Source: Vibrio tapetis subsp. quintayensis (GTDB lineage Bacteria; Pseudomonadota; Gammaproteobacteria; Enterobacterales; Vibrionaceae). Taken from it: a stretch of 64,000 nt of DNA. The notes under the pieces were generated by a model, which saw nothing but the letters and a program-made list of their open reading frames with translations, was not told where the DNA came from and did no database searches. The stretch spans positions 124,001 through 188,000 of the forward strand of contig NZ_JAUFQV010000026.1 in NCBI RefSeq assembly GCF_030409945.1. Direction: 5' to 3'. Positions 52,233-62,107 of this stretch are shown here, in pieces. Made by a program: the position numbers and the translations under genes. Numbering within the stretch: the first letter of the stretch is position 1; each line of letters begins with the position of its first letter.

Positions 52233-53456
52233 ATGGAAAATACGTTTGAGCACAAGATGCCGAATGAAGATGGTTATTTCGGTGAGTATGGCGGCAGTTT
52301 TATTCCGCCAGAACTTAAAAAAATCATGGATGAAATCGGGGCCGCTTACGATGAATGTCGTCAAGATCCCGCATTTAAAACAGAACTTGCCCGTTTATAT
52401 AAGCACTTTGTTGGTCGGCCTAGCCCCATATTTCATGCTCAAAATTTGTCTAACAAGTATGGTGCTCAAATCTATCTAAAGCGAGAAGATTTAAATCATA
52501 CTGGCGCTCACAAAATCAACCATTGCTTAGGTGAAGCACTTATTGCGAAGAAGTTGGGTAAAAAGAAACTCATCGCAGAAACTGGTGCAGGCCAACATGG
52601 TGTGGCGCTTGCAACCGCAGCGGCATTGGTGGGGCTAGAGTGTGATATTTATATGGGTGAAGTGGATATAGTAAAAGAGCACCCAAATGTAGTGCGCATG
52701 CGAATTTTGGGTGCCAATGTTATCCCTGCAACGCACGGTCGTAAAACATTAAAAGAGGCGGTAGATGCCGCCTTTGAAGCTTACATGAAAGACCCTCATA
52801 CTCAACTCTATGCTATCGGGTCTGTTGTGGGGCCTCACCCATTTCCTGCGATGGTACGCGATTTTCAGTCGATTATTGGCAATGAAGCTCGTATTCAATT
52901 TCAAGAAATGACAGAGACGTTGCCAGATAATTTGGTCGCTTGTGTCGGGGGTGGCTCGAATGCGATGGGCTTGTTTAGTGCTTTCTTAGAGGATGAGAAG
53001 GTCAATATTTATGGTGTTGAACCGTCTGGCCGTGATTTGCATACCATTGGTGAGCATGCCGCGACGCTAACTTTAGGTCAACCTGGTGTAATGCACGGTT
53101 TTAAGTCATACATGCTCACCGACCCCAATGGTGAACCACAAGAAGTGTATTCGGTGGCCAGTGGTCTAGATTACCCATCGGTTGGGCCGCAACATGCTTA
53201 CCTTAAAGACAGCGGCCGTGTTCGTTATGGTCATATAAACGACCAAGAGGCTATTGATGCTTTCTTCGAGCTTTCGCGTCTAGAGGGTATTATTCCTGCG
53301 ATTGAATCTGCACATGCCGTCGCTTACGCAATTAAGTTAGCACAGCAAGGTGAGAGTGGATCGATTTTGTTAAATCTTTCAGGACGTGGTGACAAAGATA
53401 TCGACTTTGTTGTTGAGAACTATGGCTGTGATTATGGTATCGAAAACCTAATTTAA
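52233..53456 (+). CDS. trpB: Stand-alone tryptophan synthase beta-chain-like protein
   Basis: A 407-residue PLP enzyme from the ATG at 52233 (GTGTAGGATC before it). TrpB joins indole and serine to make tryptophan. Conserved: the PLP-lysine motif [27 protein letters not shown], the [12 protein letters not shown] phosphate loop and SGRGDKDI. No trpA or other trp gene is nearby, so it is a second, orphan copy; such copies may salvage indole or use another nucleophile. It has its own terminator and converges on norW. Confidence 0.9.
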   Translation: MENTFEHKMPNEDGYFGEYGGSFIPPELKKIMDEIGAAYDECRQDPAFKTELARLYKHFVGRPSPIFHAQNLSNKYGAQIYLKREDLNHTGAHKINHCLGEALIAKKLGKKKLIAETGAGQHGVALATAAALVGLECDIYMGEVDIVKEHPNVVRMRILGANVIPATHGRKTLKEAVDAAFEAYMKDPHTQLYAIGSVVGPHPFPAMVRDFQSIIGNEARIQFQEMTETLPDNLVACVGGGSNAMGLFSAFLEDEKVNIYGVEPSGRDLHTIGEHAATLTLGQPGVMHGFKSYMLTDPNGEPQEVYSVASGLDYPSVGPQHAYLKDSGRVRYGHINDQEAIDAFFELSRLEGIIPAIESAHAVAYAIKLAQQGESGSILLNLSGRGDKDIDFVVENYGCDYGIENLI

Positions 53457-53472
53457 CTTTGCCGACACGTTA

Positions 53473-53516
53473 ATACCGCTAGTTGCTCAGTCGTCAGCTA
53501 GCGGTATATTTTTTTA
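53473..53516 (+). terminator. Terminator after the trpB-like gene
   Basis: ATACCGCTAG (53473-53482) pairs perfectly with CTAGCGGTAT (53498-53507) and is followed by a run of seven Ts. Confidence 0.88.
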
Positions 53517-53624
53517 AGGGTAAAAAAGGCAAATTAGCTACTTTTGGTTACAAAGCTATTTGCCGTTTCTGTTTTTGATGTTGCTATCTTTGATGTTGCG
53601 ATCTAAACACGTACCCTTTCAGGT

Positions 53625-54794
53625 TTAAACGATTTCCCTTAAAAGAGAAAAGGATTGGGGCACCATTCGTTGCGTCGTTACAAAACCAATGGATTTATTC
53701 TCGCTATTAATTGCTTTGGCAACTATCCCGTCGGATGTGACTTCCAGTTGCCAACGTTCAACCTCTTGCCCGGAGGTAATTCCGCCAAACTGGATTGGGT
53801 AGCTTGGTGTTTTTACTTTAACCATCATCTTTGGCAATACAACATCAGCTTTATCACCTAAGAGTGTTTTGGCTAACGTATTTGCACTGATTAACGCCGG
53901 TTGTAGATACGCCCGCACTTCGCCTTTAAATTCTGCACAATCTCCTATAGCAAAGACATGCCGCGTGGACGTTTGCATAGTACCGTCTACGATAATGCCT
54001 TTGTTTATTTTAAGCCCCGCTTCTCGTGCAAGAAAGGTATTGGCCCGTAATCCAGCGCAAGCAATGACTTGGTCAACGTGAAGTTCTTTACCATTAGAGA
54101 GCAAAACTGTGGATTTCGTTTCGTGTGCATTTATGCGTTCTATGCGTGATTCGGTGTAGATTGATATGTCTTTGTTTTGCATGTGCAAAGATAATTTCAG
54201 AGCGATGAGTTCAGGTAATTGATTTTCCATTAGCGTTGAAGCAGGCTCAACCAGCGAGACTCGTTTGCCAGCATTGGCAAGATCTAACGCAATTTCAACC
54301 CCAATTAAACCACCGCCAAGCACCACAACATGGTCTGCATTGGTGATTGATTCAGCATGAGTCGCAAACTCTTCTAGGCTATTTAGCGTAACAATTGAAT
54401 GGGCATTGTTCCCTTGAATGGGTGGAACGAACGTGTTTGCGCCTGTTGCTAACACCAATTTTGCATAGTTCATTTGGCCACCATCAAAGCTGATGTATCG
54501 TTCATCTGTATTAATGGCGCTTACTTTCTTGTGGCTAAATAGCTGAATATCATGTTGTTTAGCAAACTCTTCTCCTGATGCAACAATGAGATCTTGTATT
54601 GCCTGTTTCTTCGAGAATACATGGCTTAAGTCTGGCTTATTGTAATCGTGCCCATCGTTGGCCGTGATGACTGAAATGTTGATGTTTTTGTCTTGGCGGC
54701 GAATCGCTTTCACCAATTGATAAGCCGCAAAACCGCTGCCAATAATAACAATCGGGTCTTGCGTGCTATTTGCTTTGAAGTTGCAGTCCGACAT
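53625..54794 (-). CDS. norW: Nitric oxide reductase flavorubredoxin reductase NorW
   Basis: A 389-residue FAD/NADH oxidoreductase that passes electrons from NADH to the rubredoxin domain of NorV. FAD-binding PIVIIGSGFAAYQLVKAIR is at the N-terminus, NAD-binding VVVLGGGLIGVEIALDLA in the middle, and the second FAD motif VFAIGDCAEF later. Its start overlaps the NorV stop by one base (TAATG), so the two are translated together. Confidence 0.93.
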   Translation of the reverse strand: MSDCNFKANSTQDPIVIIGSGFAAYQLVKAIRRQDKNINISVITANDGHDYNKPDLSHVFSKKQAIQDLIVASGEEFAKQHDIQLFSHKKVSAINTDERYISFDGGQMNYAKLVLATGANTFVPPIQGNNAHSIVTLNSLEEFATHAESITNADHVVVLGGGLIGVEIALDLANAGKRVSLVEPASTLMENQLPELIALKLSLHMQNKDISIYTESRIERINAHETKSTVLLSNGKELHVDQVIACAGLRANTFLAREAGLKINKGIIVDGTMQTSTRHVFAIGDCAEFKGEVRAYLQPALISANTLAKTLLGDKADVVLPKMMVKVKTPSYPIQFGGITSGQEVERWQLEVTSDGIVAKAINSENKSIGFVTTQRMVPQSFSLLREIV

Positions 54795-56299
54795 TATGCC
54801 ACTTCCTCTTTGCTATGGGGAACAAACACATCTTTGCCAAGGTTGCATTCAGGGCATAAGAAATAATCAGGTACTTCAGCCCATGGTGTTCCTACCTCTA
54901 CGCCTTGGTTCGGTTCGCCAACTTTTGGGTCATAGATCCAATTACATACGGTACAGATCATGCATTGGCAGTCAGGGCCGTGGCTTTGCTTTGTCTCTAG
55001 AGAAGTGCTTGTATCACTAACTTCTGAAGGTACATGCATTGCTTCTTGATTATTAAGCAAGTCCGCATTCGATTCAGTGTTGATCGGCTCTACATTGATA
55101 GCGTTGAGCGCCCATAACTTGGCAACACGCTGACCGTGTTCTCGGCATACACGCAGTGCTTTACCATCGGGTTTCCATTTGGCTTTTAAGCCTTCCGTCA
55201 TCTGAAAACCAGCATCGGTTAAACGAGAGTGAATGCGATCGACTGCTCCACCATTCCAACCATAGCTACCAAATGCGCCCGCTTTTTTCTCTTTAAAACG
55301 TAAGCCCGTCATTTCCTCTAGCATGCCTGCAATTTTTGGCATCATCACATTATTCATGGTTGATGAACCCACTAGTACGCCTTTGGATCGGAAGACATTG
55401 GCAAGGATTTCGTTTTTGTCATGGCGCGAAGTGTTGAATACCTTCACCGCAACACCAGGATCAACATCGTGAATACCTTGGGCTATGGCATCGGCCATCA
55501 TACGGGTATTGTTAGACATGGAGTCGTAAAAAATGGTGATACGATCTTCTTGATATGCATCTGCCCACTCTAAGTATTTTTCAATAATTTGAGTCGGATT
55601 GTCGCGCCATACAATGCCGTGAGATGTGGCGATCATATCAACGGGTAAGTTGAAGCTCAGTACTTCGTGGATCTTAGCCGTTACTAGGCTACTGAACGGC
55701 GTTAAGATGTTTGAGTAATAGCGCAAGCATTGATCCATTAATTCAGTTTGGTCGACTTCATCGTTGAATAGGCGCTCGTCGCAATAGTGTTGCCCAAAAG
55801 CGTCATTGCTGAACAACACCGCATCTCCGGTTAAGTAGGTCATCATGCTATCAGGCCAATGCAGCATCGGCGCTTCAACAAACACCAACTGTTTTCCGTT
55901 ACCAATATCAAGCGAGTCGCCAGTTTTAACGGTTTGGAAATTCCATTCTGGATGGTGGTGGTGACCAACGATAGAGTCAATCGCCGCTTCAGTGCAGTAA
56001 ATCGGCGTGTTTGGAATGCGTGCCATTAAATCAGAAAGAGCGCCGGAGTGGTCTTCTTCAGCATGGTTCATGACAATATAGTCGATAGAATCTAGGTCAA
56101 TTTCCATCTCTAGGTTTTGGATGAACTGGTGGCTGAAACGATGGTCAACGGTATCAATCAGTACTGTTTTTTCTTCACGTATAAGGTAGCTGTTATAGCT
56201 TGTGCCTTTTGTTATTTTGTATTCCGTGCCATGAAAATCTTGAACTTCCCAGTCGCGTTGGCCAACCCAATGGATGTTGTTTTTAACGTGAATCGTCAT
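54794..56299 (-). CDS. norV: Anaerobic nitric oxide reductase flavorubredoxin NorV
   Basis: A 501-residue cytoplasmic enzyme that reduces NO to N2O under low oxygen. The diiron beta-lactamase-like domain (1-250) has [11 protein letters not shown] with the iron ligands. A flavodoxin domain follows (about 254-400; [24 protein letters not shown]). The C-terminal rubredoxin domain (about 450-495) has the paired Cys, CTVCNWIYD and LCPECNLG. Transcribed from a sigma-54-type promoter and divergent from norR. Confidence 0.95.
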   Translation of the reverse strand: MTIHVKNNIHWVGQRDWEVQDFHGTEYKITKGTSYNSYLIREEKTVLIDTVDHRFSHQFIQNLEMEIDLDSIDYIVMNHAEEDHSGALSDLMARIPNTPIYCTEAAIDSIVGHHHHPEWNFQTVKTGDSLDIGNGKQLVFVEAPMLHWPDSMMTYLTGDAVLFSNDAFGQHYCDERLFNDEVDQTELMDQCLRYYSNILTPFSSLVTAKIHEVLSFNLPVDMIATSHGIVWRDNPTQIIEKYLEWADAYQEDRITIFYDSMSNNTRMMADAIAQGIHDVDPGVAVKVFNTSRHDKNEILANVFRSKGVLVGSSTMNNVMMPKIAGMLEEMTGLRFKEKKAGAFGSYGWNGGAVDRIHSRLTDAGFQMTEGLKAKWKPDGKALRVCREHGQRVAKLWALNAINVEPINTESNADLLNNQEAMHVPSEVSDTSTSLETKQSHGPDCQCMICTVCNWIYDPKVGEPNQGVEVGTPWAEVPDYFLCPECNLGKDVFVPHSKEEVA

Positions 56300-56346
56300 A
56301 GTACTACCTTTTAATCTATATGATTTAGTGAGATTGCTCCTTATAG

Positions 56347-56362
56347 TGCATAGCTTGTGCCA
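56347..56362 (-). promoter_or_regulatory. Sigma-54 promoter of norVW
   Basis: On the minus strand TGGCACAAGCTATGCA matches the -24/-12 pattern TGGCAC-N5-TTGCA with one mismatch. It lies 48 bases upstream of the norV start, leaving a leader of about 38 nt. It fits activation by the sigma-54-dependent NorR encoded divergently. Confidence 0.8.
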
Positions 56363-56425
56363 ATAATTACGATGACTGTAACTTGTTGTTTATTTGGTGT
56401 TTATTTTATTGTTAACGTGATATTT

Positions 56426-56503
56426 TATCATAATGATATTGATTCAACTTTATCTATAAGATAATCAATTATCTCTATGATATAAGTTACCATTTTGAGT
56501 AAC
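56426..56503. promoter_or_regulatory. Cluster of palindromes between norV and norR
   Basis: Three short perfect inverted repeats lie here: TATCATAATGATA (56426-56438), GATAAT-CA-ATTATC (near 56459-56472) and GTTAC-N8-GTAAC (56486-56503). Enhancer sites for NorR, normally three, are expected between the genes. None exactly matches a motif I can state with confidence, so the assignment is open. Confidence 0.4.
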
Positions 56504-56530
56504 GTTAAGGGGCAGGTAGTTAAGTGGTCT

Positions 56531-56570
56531 ATGGCAGTATGGCAGTATGGCAGTATGGCAGTATGGCAGT
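56531..56570. repeat. Five perfect tandem copies of ATGGCAGT
   Basis: Forty bases made of five exact 8-bp units, followed by a degenerate AAGGTAGT. The array ends 35 bases before the norR start codon, so it lies in the norR promoter or leader. Eight-base units do not keep frame and are prone to slippage. Confidence 0.92.
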
Positions 56571-56605
56571 AAGGTAGTGACGGTTGAAGAGTTAAGAGGA
56601 GTAGC

Positions 56606-58165
56606 ATGAAACAGTTTAAGAATGAATGGTTGCAAGTGGCGCTGGATATTACATCTGGTATTTCAGAAAAAGATCGCTTTGATCGATTGCTATCTACGGT
56701 TCGTCATATGCTGTTGTGTGATGCGTCTGCGCTTCTTCTTTACAAAGATCAAAACTTCATTCCTTTAGCAACTAACGGGTTAAGTGAAGACGTTTTAGGT
56801 CGGCGATTCGCGATTGAGCAACATCCAAGGTTTGAAGCCATTGCAAGGGCTGGAGACATCGTTCGGTTCCCAAGCGACAGTGACTTACCTGACCCTTACG
56901 ATGCCTTGATCCCTAATCACGACGGTAACCTTGAAGTCCATGCGTGTGTGGGCTTGCCCTTATTGCATGATGAACGTCTTATTGGTGCGGTTACCATTGA
57001 TGCGTTTGACCCCGCTCAATTTGATCAATTTGATGATGATAATCTTCGACTTATTAGTGCATTGGCATCGAATAGTTTGCATACCGCGCTGTTGATGGAG
57101 AAGCTAGAAAAAGCAGCAGATTTGAATTCAGCGCCTGCGCGTTCAAAACGTTTTAACTCCAATAAGCAAGACATGATAGGCCAATCTACGGGAATGCTTG
57201 AGTTAAAGAATCACATTGAAGCGGTGGCTTCTACCGATCTATCTGTTCTAATTTTGGGGGAGACGGGAGTGGGTAAAGAGTTGGTCGCTCAAGCGATTTT
57301 CTCTGAGTCACAACGTAGCAAAGAGGCCTTTGTGTATTTGAATTGCGCAGCGCTGCCTGAATCGGTGGCTGAAAGTGAGCTATTCGGGCACATTAAAGGT
57401 GCGTTTACAGGGGCGATCAGTCATCGAAAAGGGAAATTCGAACTGGCAAACAAGGGCACACTATTTCTTGATGAAATCGGAGAGCTGTCTCTTGGTCTGC
57501 AAGCGAAATTGCTGCGGGCACTGCAATATGGTGACATTCAGCGAGTTGGCGACGATCGCAATATAAAAGTAGATGTACGTATTGTGGCTGCGACCAATAA
57601 GGTGCTACATGAAGAAGTTAAGGCGGGGCAGTTTAGAGCGGATCTATATCATCGCCTGAGTGTGTTCCCGATATTTGTTCCTCCCCTTAGAGAAAGAGGA
57701 AAAGACGTCATTCTGTTGGCTGGCTTTTTTGCGGAGCGCTGTCAGCATAAGTTGAATGTTTCTAGTATCCAATTGCACCGTTCCGTTCATGGGCTGCTTC
57801 TTAATTACCGATGGGAGGGGAATGTGCGCGAGCTGGAGCATGCAATGAATCGAGCTGCTGTGGTTGCCAAGGCAGAAAGTCAGCAACTTCATCTGGTTCT
57901 GCATCCTCATCATTTTCATTTGGGGGATAACCTGACCTCCGTCTCTAATCCCGTATCAGAACCTATTCAAACATCAGAACTCGATATGTCGGCTATGTCA
58001 ACGAGCCATAAAATGACTCTCAAAGACGCCACGGAGGCGTTCAAACATCATTTTGTTGAAAAGGCGTATATGGATAATGATAAAAAGCTATCGGAAACAG
58101 CTAATCAGTTGGGGGTGTATCCTGCAAATTTGCATAGGTTGCTAAAACGACTCAACCTAAAATAA
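56606..58165 (+). CDS. norR: NO-responsive sigma-54 activator NorR
   Basis: A 519-residue activator of norVW. The GAF domain (about 1-165) binds a non-haem iron that senses NO: the ligand-bearing segments LPDPYDALIP, EVHACVGLPL and TIDAFDP match those of E. coli NorR. The AAA+ domain (about 195-420) has GETGVGKE, the sigma-54-contacting GAFTGA and LDEIGELSLGLQAKLLRAL. A Fis-type HTH ends the protein. GAGGAGTAGC precedes the ATG. Confidence 0.95.
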   Translation: MKQFKNEWLQVALDITSGISEKDRFDRLLSTVRHMLLCDASALLLYKDQNFIPLATNGLSEDVLGRRFAIEQHPRFEAIARAGDIVRFPSDSDLPDPYDALIPNHDGNLEVHACVGLPLLHDERLIGAVTIDAFDPAQFDQFDDDNLRLISALASNSLHTALLMEKLEKAADLNSAPARSKRFNSNKQDMIGQSTGMLELKNHIEAVASTDLSVLILGETGVGKELVAQAIFSESQRSKEAFVYLNCAALPESVAESELFGHIKGAFTGAISHRKGKFELANKGTLFLDEIGELSLGLQAKLLRALQYGDIQRVGDDRNIKVDVRIVAATNKVLHEEVKAGQFRADLYHRLSVFPIFVPPLRERGKDVILLAGFFAERCQHKLNVSSIQLHRSVHGLLLNYRWEGNVRELEHAMNRAAVVAKAESQQLHLVLHPHHFHLGDNLTSVSNPVSEPIQTSELDMSAMSTSHKMTLKDATEAFKHHFVEKAYMDNDKKLSETANQLGVYPANLHRLLKRLNLK

Positions 58166-58384
58166 TGTGATCTAGATCTTGGGTTAACTTGTTATTTCTT
58201 GCACAGTTTTTGGTTTAAAAATGGCTTCCCAGAACTCTTTTAAGGAAGTGATATAAGACAATGTTAGTTGTATGGCTATATAAAACAAGGGCTTATGGAC
58301 TACTGTATTGAATAAAAATCGCTTGCAATTGGCCTCATCAATCGTGCTATAAAGATCTAAGAATTTATGTGATGAGGAAAAATT

Positions 58385-58697
58385 ATGCTCAACATTGCTT
58401 TTTTTAGTACTAAATCATACGACGAAGCGGCCTTTGAACAGGCAAAACAAGGGTGTAGAAGTGACAGCTACCGCCATTAAATTCTCGTCTAATTCTGGTA
58501 TGGCAGACACAACATTGTATGTAGATAACTATAAAGTTTATACCGATACAGATGGTACGAATGAATTGTTTTCTGACGATTTTGAGGGCTATGCAGTTGA
58601 TACGAATTTAGATTCTGATCTCAATGAAGCGAGCTCATATAATGGAAATTCATTCTCTGTGGTTGTGGCAAATGACCCACTAGCACAGCAGTAAGTT
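58385..58697 (+). pseudogene. Composite of an ldhA start and the end of an exported protein gene
   Basis: From ATG 58385, after an intact GAGGAAAAATT, about 20 codons read MLNIAFFSTKSYDEAAFEQA, the N-terminus of an LdhA-like lactate dehydrogenase. Near 58447 the sequence changes to another frame encoding about 80 residues (GVEVTATAIKFSSNSG, TTLYVDNYKVYTD, ending VVVANDPLAQQ). This part resembles the C-terminal end of a large secreted polysaccharide-active or adhesin-like protein. Neither part is a full gene. Bases 58166-58384 hold the remaining ldhA-type leader and no gene. Confidence 0.65.
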
Positions 58698-58752
58698 ACT
58701 GCAGAGTAAAACGCCGATGACTAATCAATAGAAAGTGTTAGTTTGATAGGAG

Positions 58753-58785
58753 AGGGCTGAACGAAACATCGTTTAGCCCTTTTTC
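58753..58785 (+). terminator. Terminator after the composite remnant
   Basis: AGGGCT-G-AACGA (58753-58764) pairs with TCGTT-T-AGCCCT (58769-58780), followed by five Ts. It probably belonged to the gene whose 3' end remains just upstream. Confidence 0.8.
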
Positions 58786-58877
58786 TATGTGTACATATAA
58801 ATCAATTTGTTACGGTATTTAATGGCGTTTAAATACTTTTATTGTTAGCGGCATTCGCATAAGCCAAAGCCCACTAA

Positions 58878-60899
58878 TTAAAGCGTTCGAGCGACTTCAA
58901 ACCCATCCCAAATAGCAGTCATGATAGTACGCGCTTCCTGACTATCACCAATATTAAATACATGATCTACATCCAGTTCATTGATTAGCGCCTCGTGCAG
59001 GTGGTCTTCAGATTTGTAGCCGAGTGCCAATACAACATGATTCGATAAAATTTCTATGTCGCTTTGATCAGATTTAACTACAACACCAGTGTCTGTGATA
59101 GTTTTCAATGAAGTTGACGTAAGTACGTTGACTTGTTCATTCACTAACAACTCTTTAAGCATCTGATAATTGGCAAAACAGGTCCCATGAGGGCCACCGA
59201 TAATATCGTCACTTGCTTCAATCAACGTAACAGCTTTACCCTGTTGAGCCATCCACAACGCAGCCTCAGCGCCTACTAAGCCACCACCAACTACGGTGAC
59301 TTTGTCTCCAGAGATCTTATCTGGATTCATCAACATATCTTCTGCAACGATCACATGCGGCTTATCTTGACCAAACAACCAATTTGGCTGTAATGGACGG
59401 GATCCCGTAGCAAAAATAACGCTGTCTGGATTAAACGATTCGATTGTCTCTTTATCTGCTGTAACGTCAAAACGCACATCCACACTCTTACGGTGCATCT
59501 CTCCAGCAAACCATTCGATAAGTAACTTGTCATCGTGTTTGAATGGAGGTTGGCTCCCTGGGATAACGTTGCCCCCAAGTTGCTTCGATTTCTCAAGTAG
59601 AGTGACTTTATGCCCACGTACTGACGCAATACGTGCCGCTTCCATTCCCGCGACACCGCCACCCACAACCACAACGTTCTGACTACGATGCGTGTGCGTT
59701 AAGCGGAACTCCTCTTCACGGCCACAACTAGGGTTCACCGCGCAAGACAAATTGCCCACTTCAGCCATACGACCTAAACAGCCTAAGTGACAAGAAAGAC
59801 AAGGTCGCACTTCGTCAAAGCGACCACGGCGAATCTTGTTTATCGTATCAGGGTCAGCCAGAAGTGGGCGACCAAGAGAAATACCATCAGAGATGCCATT
59901 TTCGACCGCGTGAGCTGCTAGATCTGGGTTTTCCATGCGACCCGCCATTAATACTGGCACATCGACTACTTCTGATACTGCCTTACAGTAAGGTTTGTAC
60001 ATACCTGGTTCGAAGTAGTTAGGCGGGTGGTTCCAGTACCATGAATCGTAGGTACCCGCATCCACGTTCAGTGCATCGAAACCCGCGTCTTGCAGGTATT
60101 TAGCCGCTTTCAAGCCTTCTTCCATGTCGCGACCCACTTCTTCAGCTTCTTCACCCGGAAGAATACCTTGACCAAAGCCTTTCATGTTTCCTTTCACTGA
60201 GTAGCGAAGAGAGACCGGAAAGTTTTGACCACAAACCGATTTGATACCTTGCACAATTTCTACCGCAAAACGGTAACGGTTTTCAAAACTACCACCGTAC
60301 TGATCAGTACGTTGGTTGAAGAACTCCATGGTGAACTGGTCAAGTAGGTAGCCTTCGTGCACCGCGTGAATTTCAACACCGTCAAAGCCTGCTTTTTGTG
60401 CAATTGCTGCAGACTCAACAAATTTACCAATGAAGTACTTTACTTCATCCGTCGTCAGCTCTCGGTGCTGGATGGAAGGATCAAAACGGTTTGGTGCATC
60501 TGAAGGTGCAATCGATTTGTTTTCTGGAGTAAAACCAGGAATACAAGAACGCCCCCAACCAGCGGTGAGCTGAGCAAAGATTTTTGTACCATAAGTATGT
60601 ACTCGCTCTGTCATCTCTTTAGCACTGCGAATATAGGCTGTAGGGTGATTGGTAGGACACGGTAGTGAAGGCATTGGAAATTGTTCCAACTCGTTTTCGA
60701 CCATTTGTACACCGGTGATAATCAAGCCAACACCGCCACGAGCGCGCGCTATGTAGTACTCGACACCACGCTGGTTGTACGCGCCGTCGCCGTCGACACA
60801 GCCCAATGTGCCCATCGGTGCCATTGAGTAACGGTTTTTCAGTTTTAACGAGCCAATTTGCATCGGCTCAAAAAGAATTTTGTGCTGTTGTTTTAACAT
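58878..60899 (-). CDS. FMN/FAD/[4Fe-4S] ene-reductase (2,4-dienoyl-CoA reductase/BaiCD-like)
   Basis: A 673-residue multidomain flavoenzyme from MLKQQHKILF (GGAG 6 bases before the ATG; the ATG 12 bases earlier is less likely). Residues 1-350 form an old-yellow-enzyme barrel (LKLKNRYSMAPMGTLG, VEIHAVHEGYLLDQF). A Cys cluster binds the iron-sulfur cluster (CLSCHLGCLG, then LSCAVNPSCG). The C-terminal half binds FAD and NAD(P) (VVVVGGGVAGMEAARIA; VTVVGGGLVGAEAALWM). Relatives reduce enoyl-CoA or enoate double bonds. It follows an AraC gene and faces a CoA-transferase operon, so an unsaturated acid is the likely substrate. Confidence 0.88.
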   Translation of the reverse strand: MLKQQHKILFEPMQIGSLKLKNRYSMAPMGTLGCVDGDGAYNQRGVEYYIARARGGVGLIITGVQMVENELEQFPMPSLPCPTNHPTAYIRSAKEMTERVHTYGTKIFAQLTAGWGRSCIPGFTPENKSIAPSDAPNRFDPSIQHRELTTDEVKYFIGKFVESAAIAQKAGFDGVEIHAVHEGYLLDQFTMEFFNQRTDQYGGSFENRYRFAVEIVQGIKSVCGQNFPVSLRYSVKGNMKGFGQGILPGEEAEEVGRDMEEGLKAAKYLQDAGFDALNVDAGTYDSWYWNHPPNYFEPGMYKPYCKAVSEVVDVPVLMAGRMENPDLAAHAVENGISDGISLGRPLLADPDTINKIRRGRFDEVRPCLSCHLGCLGRMAEVGNLSCAVNPSCGREEEFRLTHTHRSQNVVVVGGGVAGMEAARIASVRGHKVTLLEKSKQLGGNVIPGSQPPFKHDDKLLIEWFAGEMHRKSVDVRFDVTADKETIESFNPDSVIFATGSRPLQPNWLFGQDKPHVIVAEDMLMNPDKISGDKVTVVGGGLVGAEAALWMAQQGKAVTLIEASDDIIGGPHGTCFANYQMLKELLVNEQVNVLTSTSLKTITDTGVVVKSDQSDIEILSNHVVLALGYKSEDHLHEALINELDVDHVFNIGDSQEARTIMTAIWDGFEVARTL

Positions 60900-61054
60900 A
60901 GAACACTCCACATTATTGGTATGTCACCAAAATAACCAGTGACAGAATCTGCGAGTATTAAAACAACTCTCAACGCTTATTGCTTGGCATTATAGGACAG
61001 GCAATTAGCGATTCAAGACAACCTGACATTCTTTGATACGCATCATATTCAGTC

Positions 61055-62101
61055 TTACCTCTCCGTAATCTCTTGCCTTATTGATATTGGTGATACACCT
61101 GTCCACCTTTTAAAAGCGCGCGAGAAAGTACTTAAGTCCGAAAAGCCAAGTTGGTAGGCAATTTCGGTCATATTAACTTTTCCGGCATCAAGTAGGTGCA
61201 GCGCCTTCTCTAGCTTGTATTTTTCAACCACCCCTCGATAGCTGGTGTTTTGCTGCGCAAGATGTCGGTTTAACGTGCGTAAGTTCATATTCAGCGCATT
61301 TGCGATGACAGGACCATTGATGTCCACTAAATTACTCTGGTTGTTGAGAAAATGATAAATCAGAAGAATCAAATCATCTTTTTTTAAACGTTCCGCTTCT
61401 TGTCGCAATAGGTTTATGCAACAAAAATGGAGGTTTTTGTCACTATGGTCGAGAGGAATATAGAGAAAATGTTTGGGAATAATCAGCTTACGAATAGGTG
61501 AGCCTTCCACTATCACGCAACGCATTTCCTTTTCAAGTAGCGCATTATCTGCCTCGTGGTAGCGATGTTCGATCAAACAAACATCCAGCGTCACTTTAAT
61601 ACTGCTGAGTACTTTGTGAATAATTTTTATCACAACCGCGATAAACAACGTAATCCCGAGGTAACTGACTTTTGAATCGTTACCAAGCGACTCCGCATCC
61701 ATAACCCAAAGCTCGGCATTACCTTGGCGATCGCGCTTATAGTTCAGCCGTACAGGCGCACTCAAAACGATCACGAATTCTTGCAATACACTCAGCAAAC
61801 TATCGAGATCTTGTGCCGTCCATAGCGCGGTCGAAAAGCTTCCAAACGTCAGCGACTCTACTGTATCAGCGATATTGGCCAACATTATTGGTGTCTCATT
61901 CTGCTTATAAGCTTGATAAAGAATGGTGCGTAAATCTTGTACATTTACTCTACCCTCTTCATTGTAGTTAATGGCTTCGACCACTGATGCTTCAGCTATC
62001 GGCTGAAATAGCTTCATCCAGCCAGCATGCACAGAAAGCGCATTGTCAAACATGGATTTTTTATTATTCATATCATTGAATGTCCTAAATTTGTGGCTCA
62101 A
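61055..62101 (-). CDS. AraC-family regulator with arabinose-binding-like N-terminal domain
   Basis: A 348-residue regulator of the OruR/ArgR-like group. A long N-terminal ligand domain (about 20-230) precedes a double HTH (about 250-345; ALNMNLRTLNRHLAQQNTSYRG, AYQLGFSDLSTFSRAFKRW, TGVSPISIRQ). A later Met (MNNKKS, residue 11) may be the true start. It is 155 bases upstream of the reductase gene on the same strand and divergent from the CoA-transferase gene, so it may control both. Confidence 0.88.
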   Translation of the reverse strand: MSHKFRTFNDMNNKKSMFDNALSVHAGWMKLFQPIAEASVVEAINYNEEGRVNVQDLRTILYQAYKQNETPIMLANIADTVESLTFGSFSTALWTAQDLDSLLSVLQEFVIVLSAPVRLNYKRDRQGNAELWVMDAESLGNDSKVSYLGITLFIAVVIKIIHKVLSSIKVTLDVCLIEHRYHEADNALLEKEMRCVIVEGSPIRKLIIPKHFLYIPLDHSDKNLHFCCINLLRQEAERLKKDDLILLIYHFLNNQSNLVDINGPVIANALNMNLRTLNRHLAQQNTSYRGVVEKYKLEKALHLLDAGKVNMTEIAYQLGFSDLSTFSRAFKRWTGVSPISIRQEITER

Positions 62102-62107
62102 TACACA

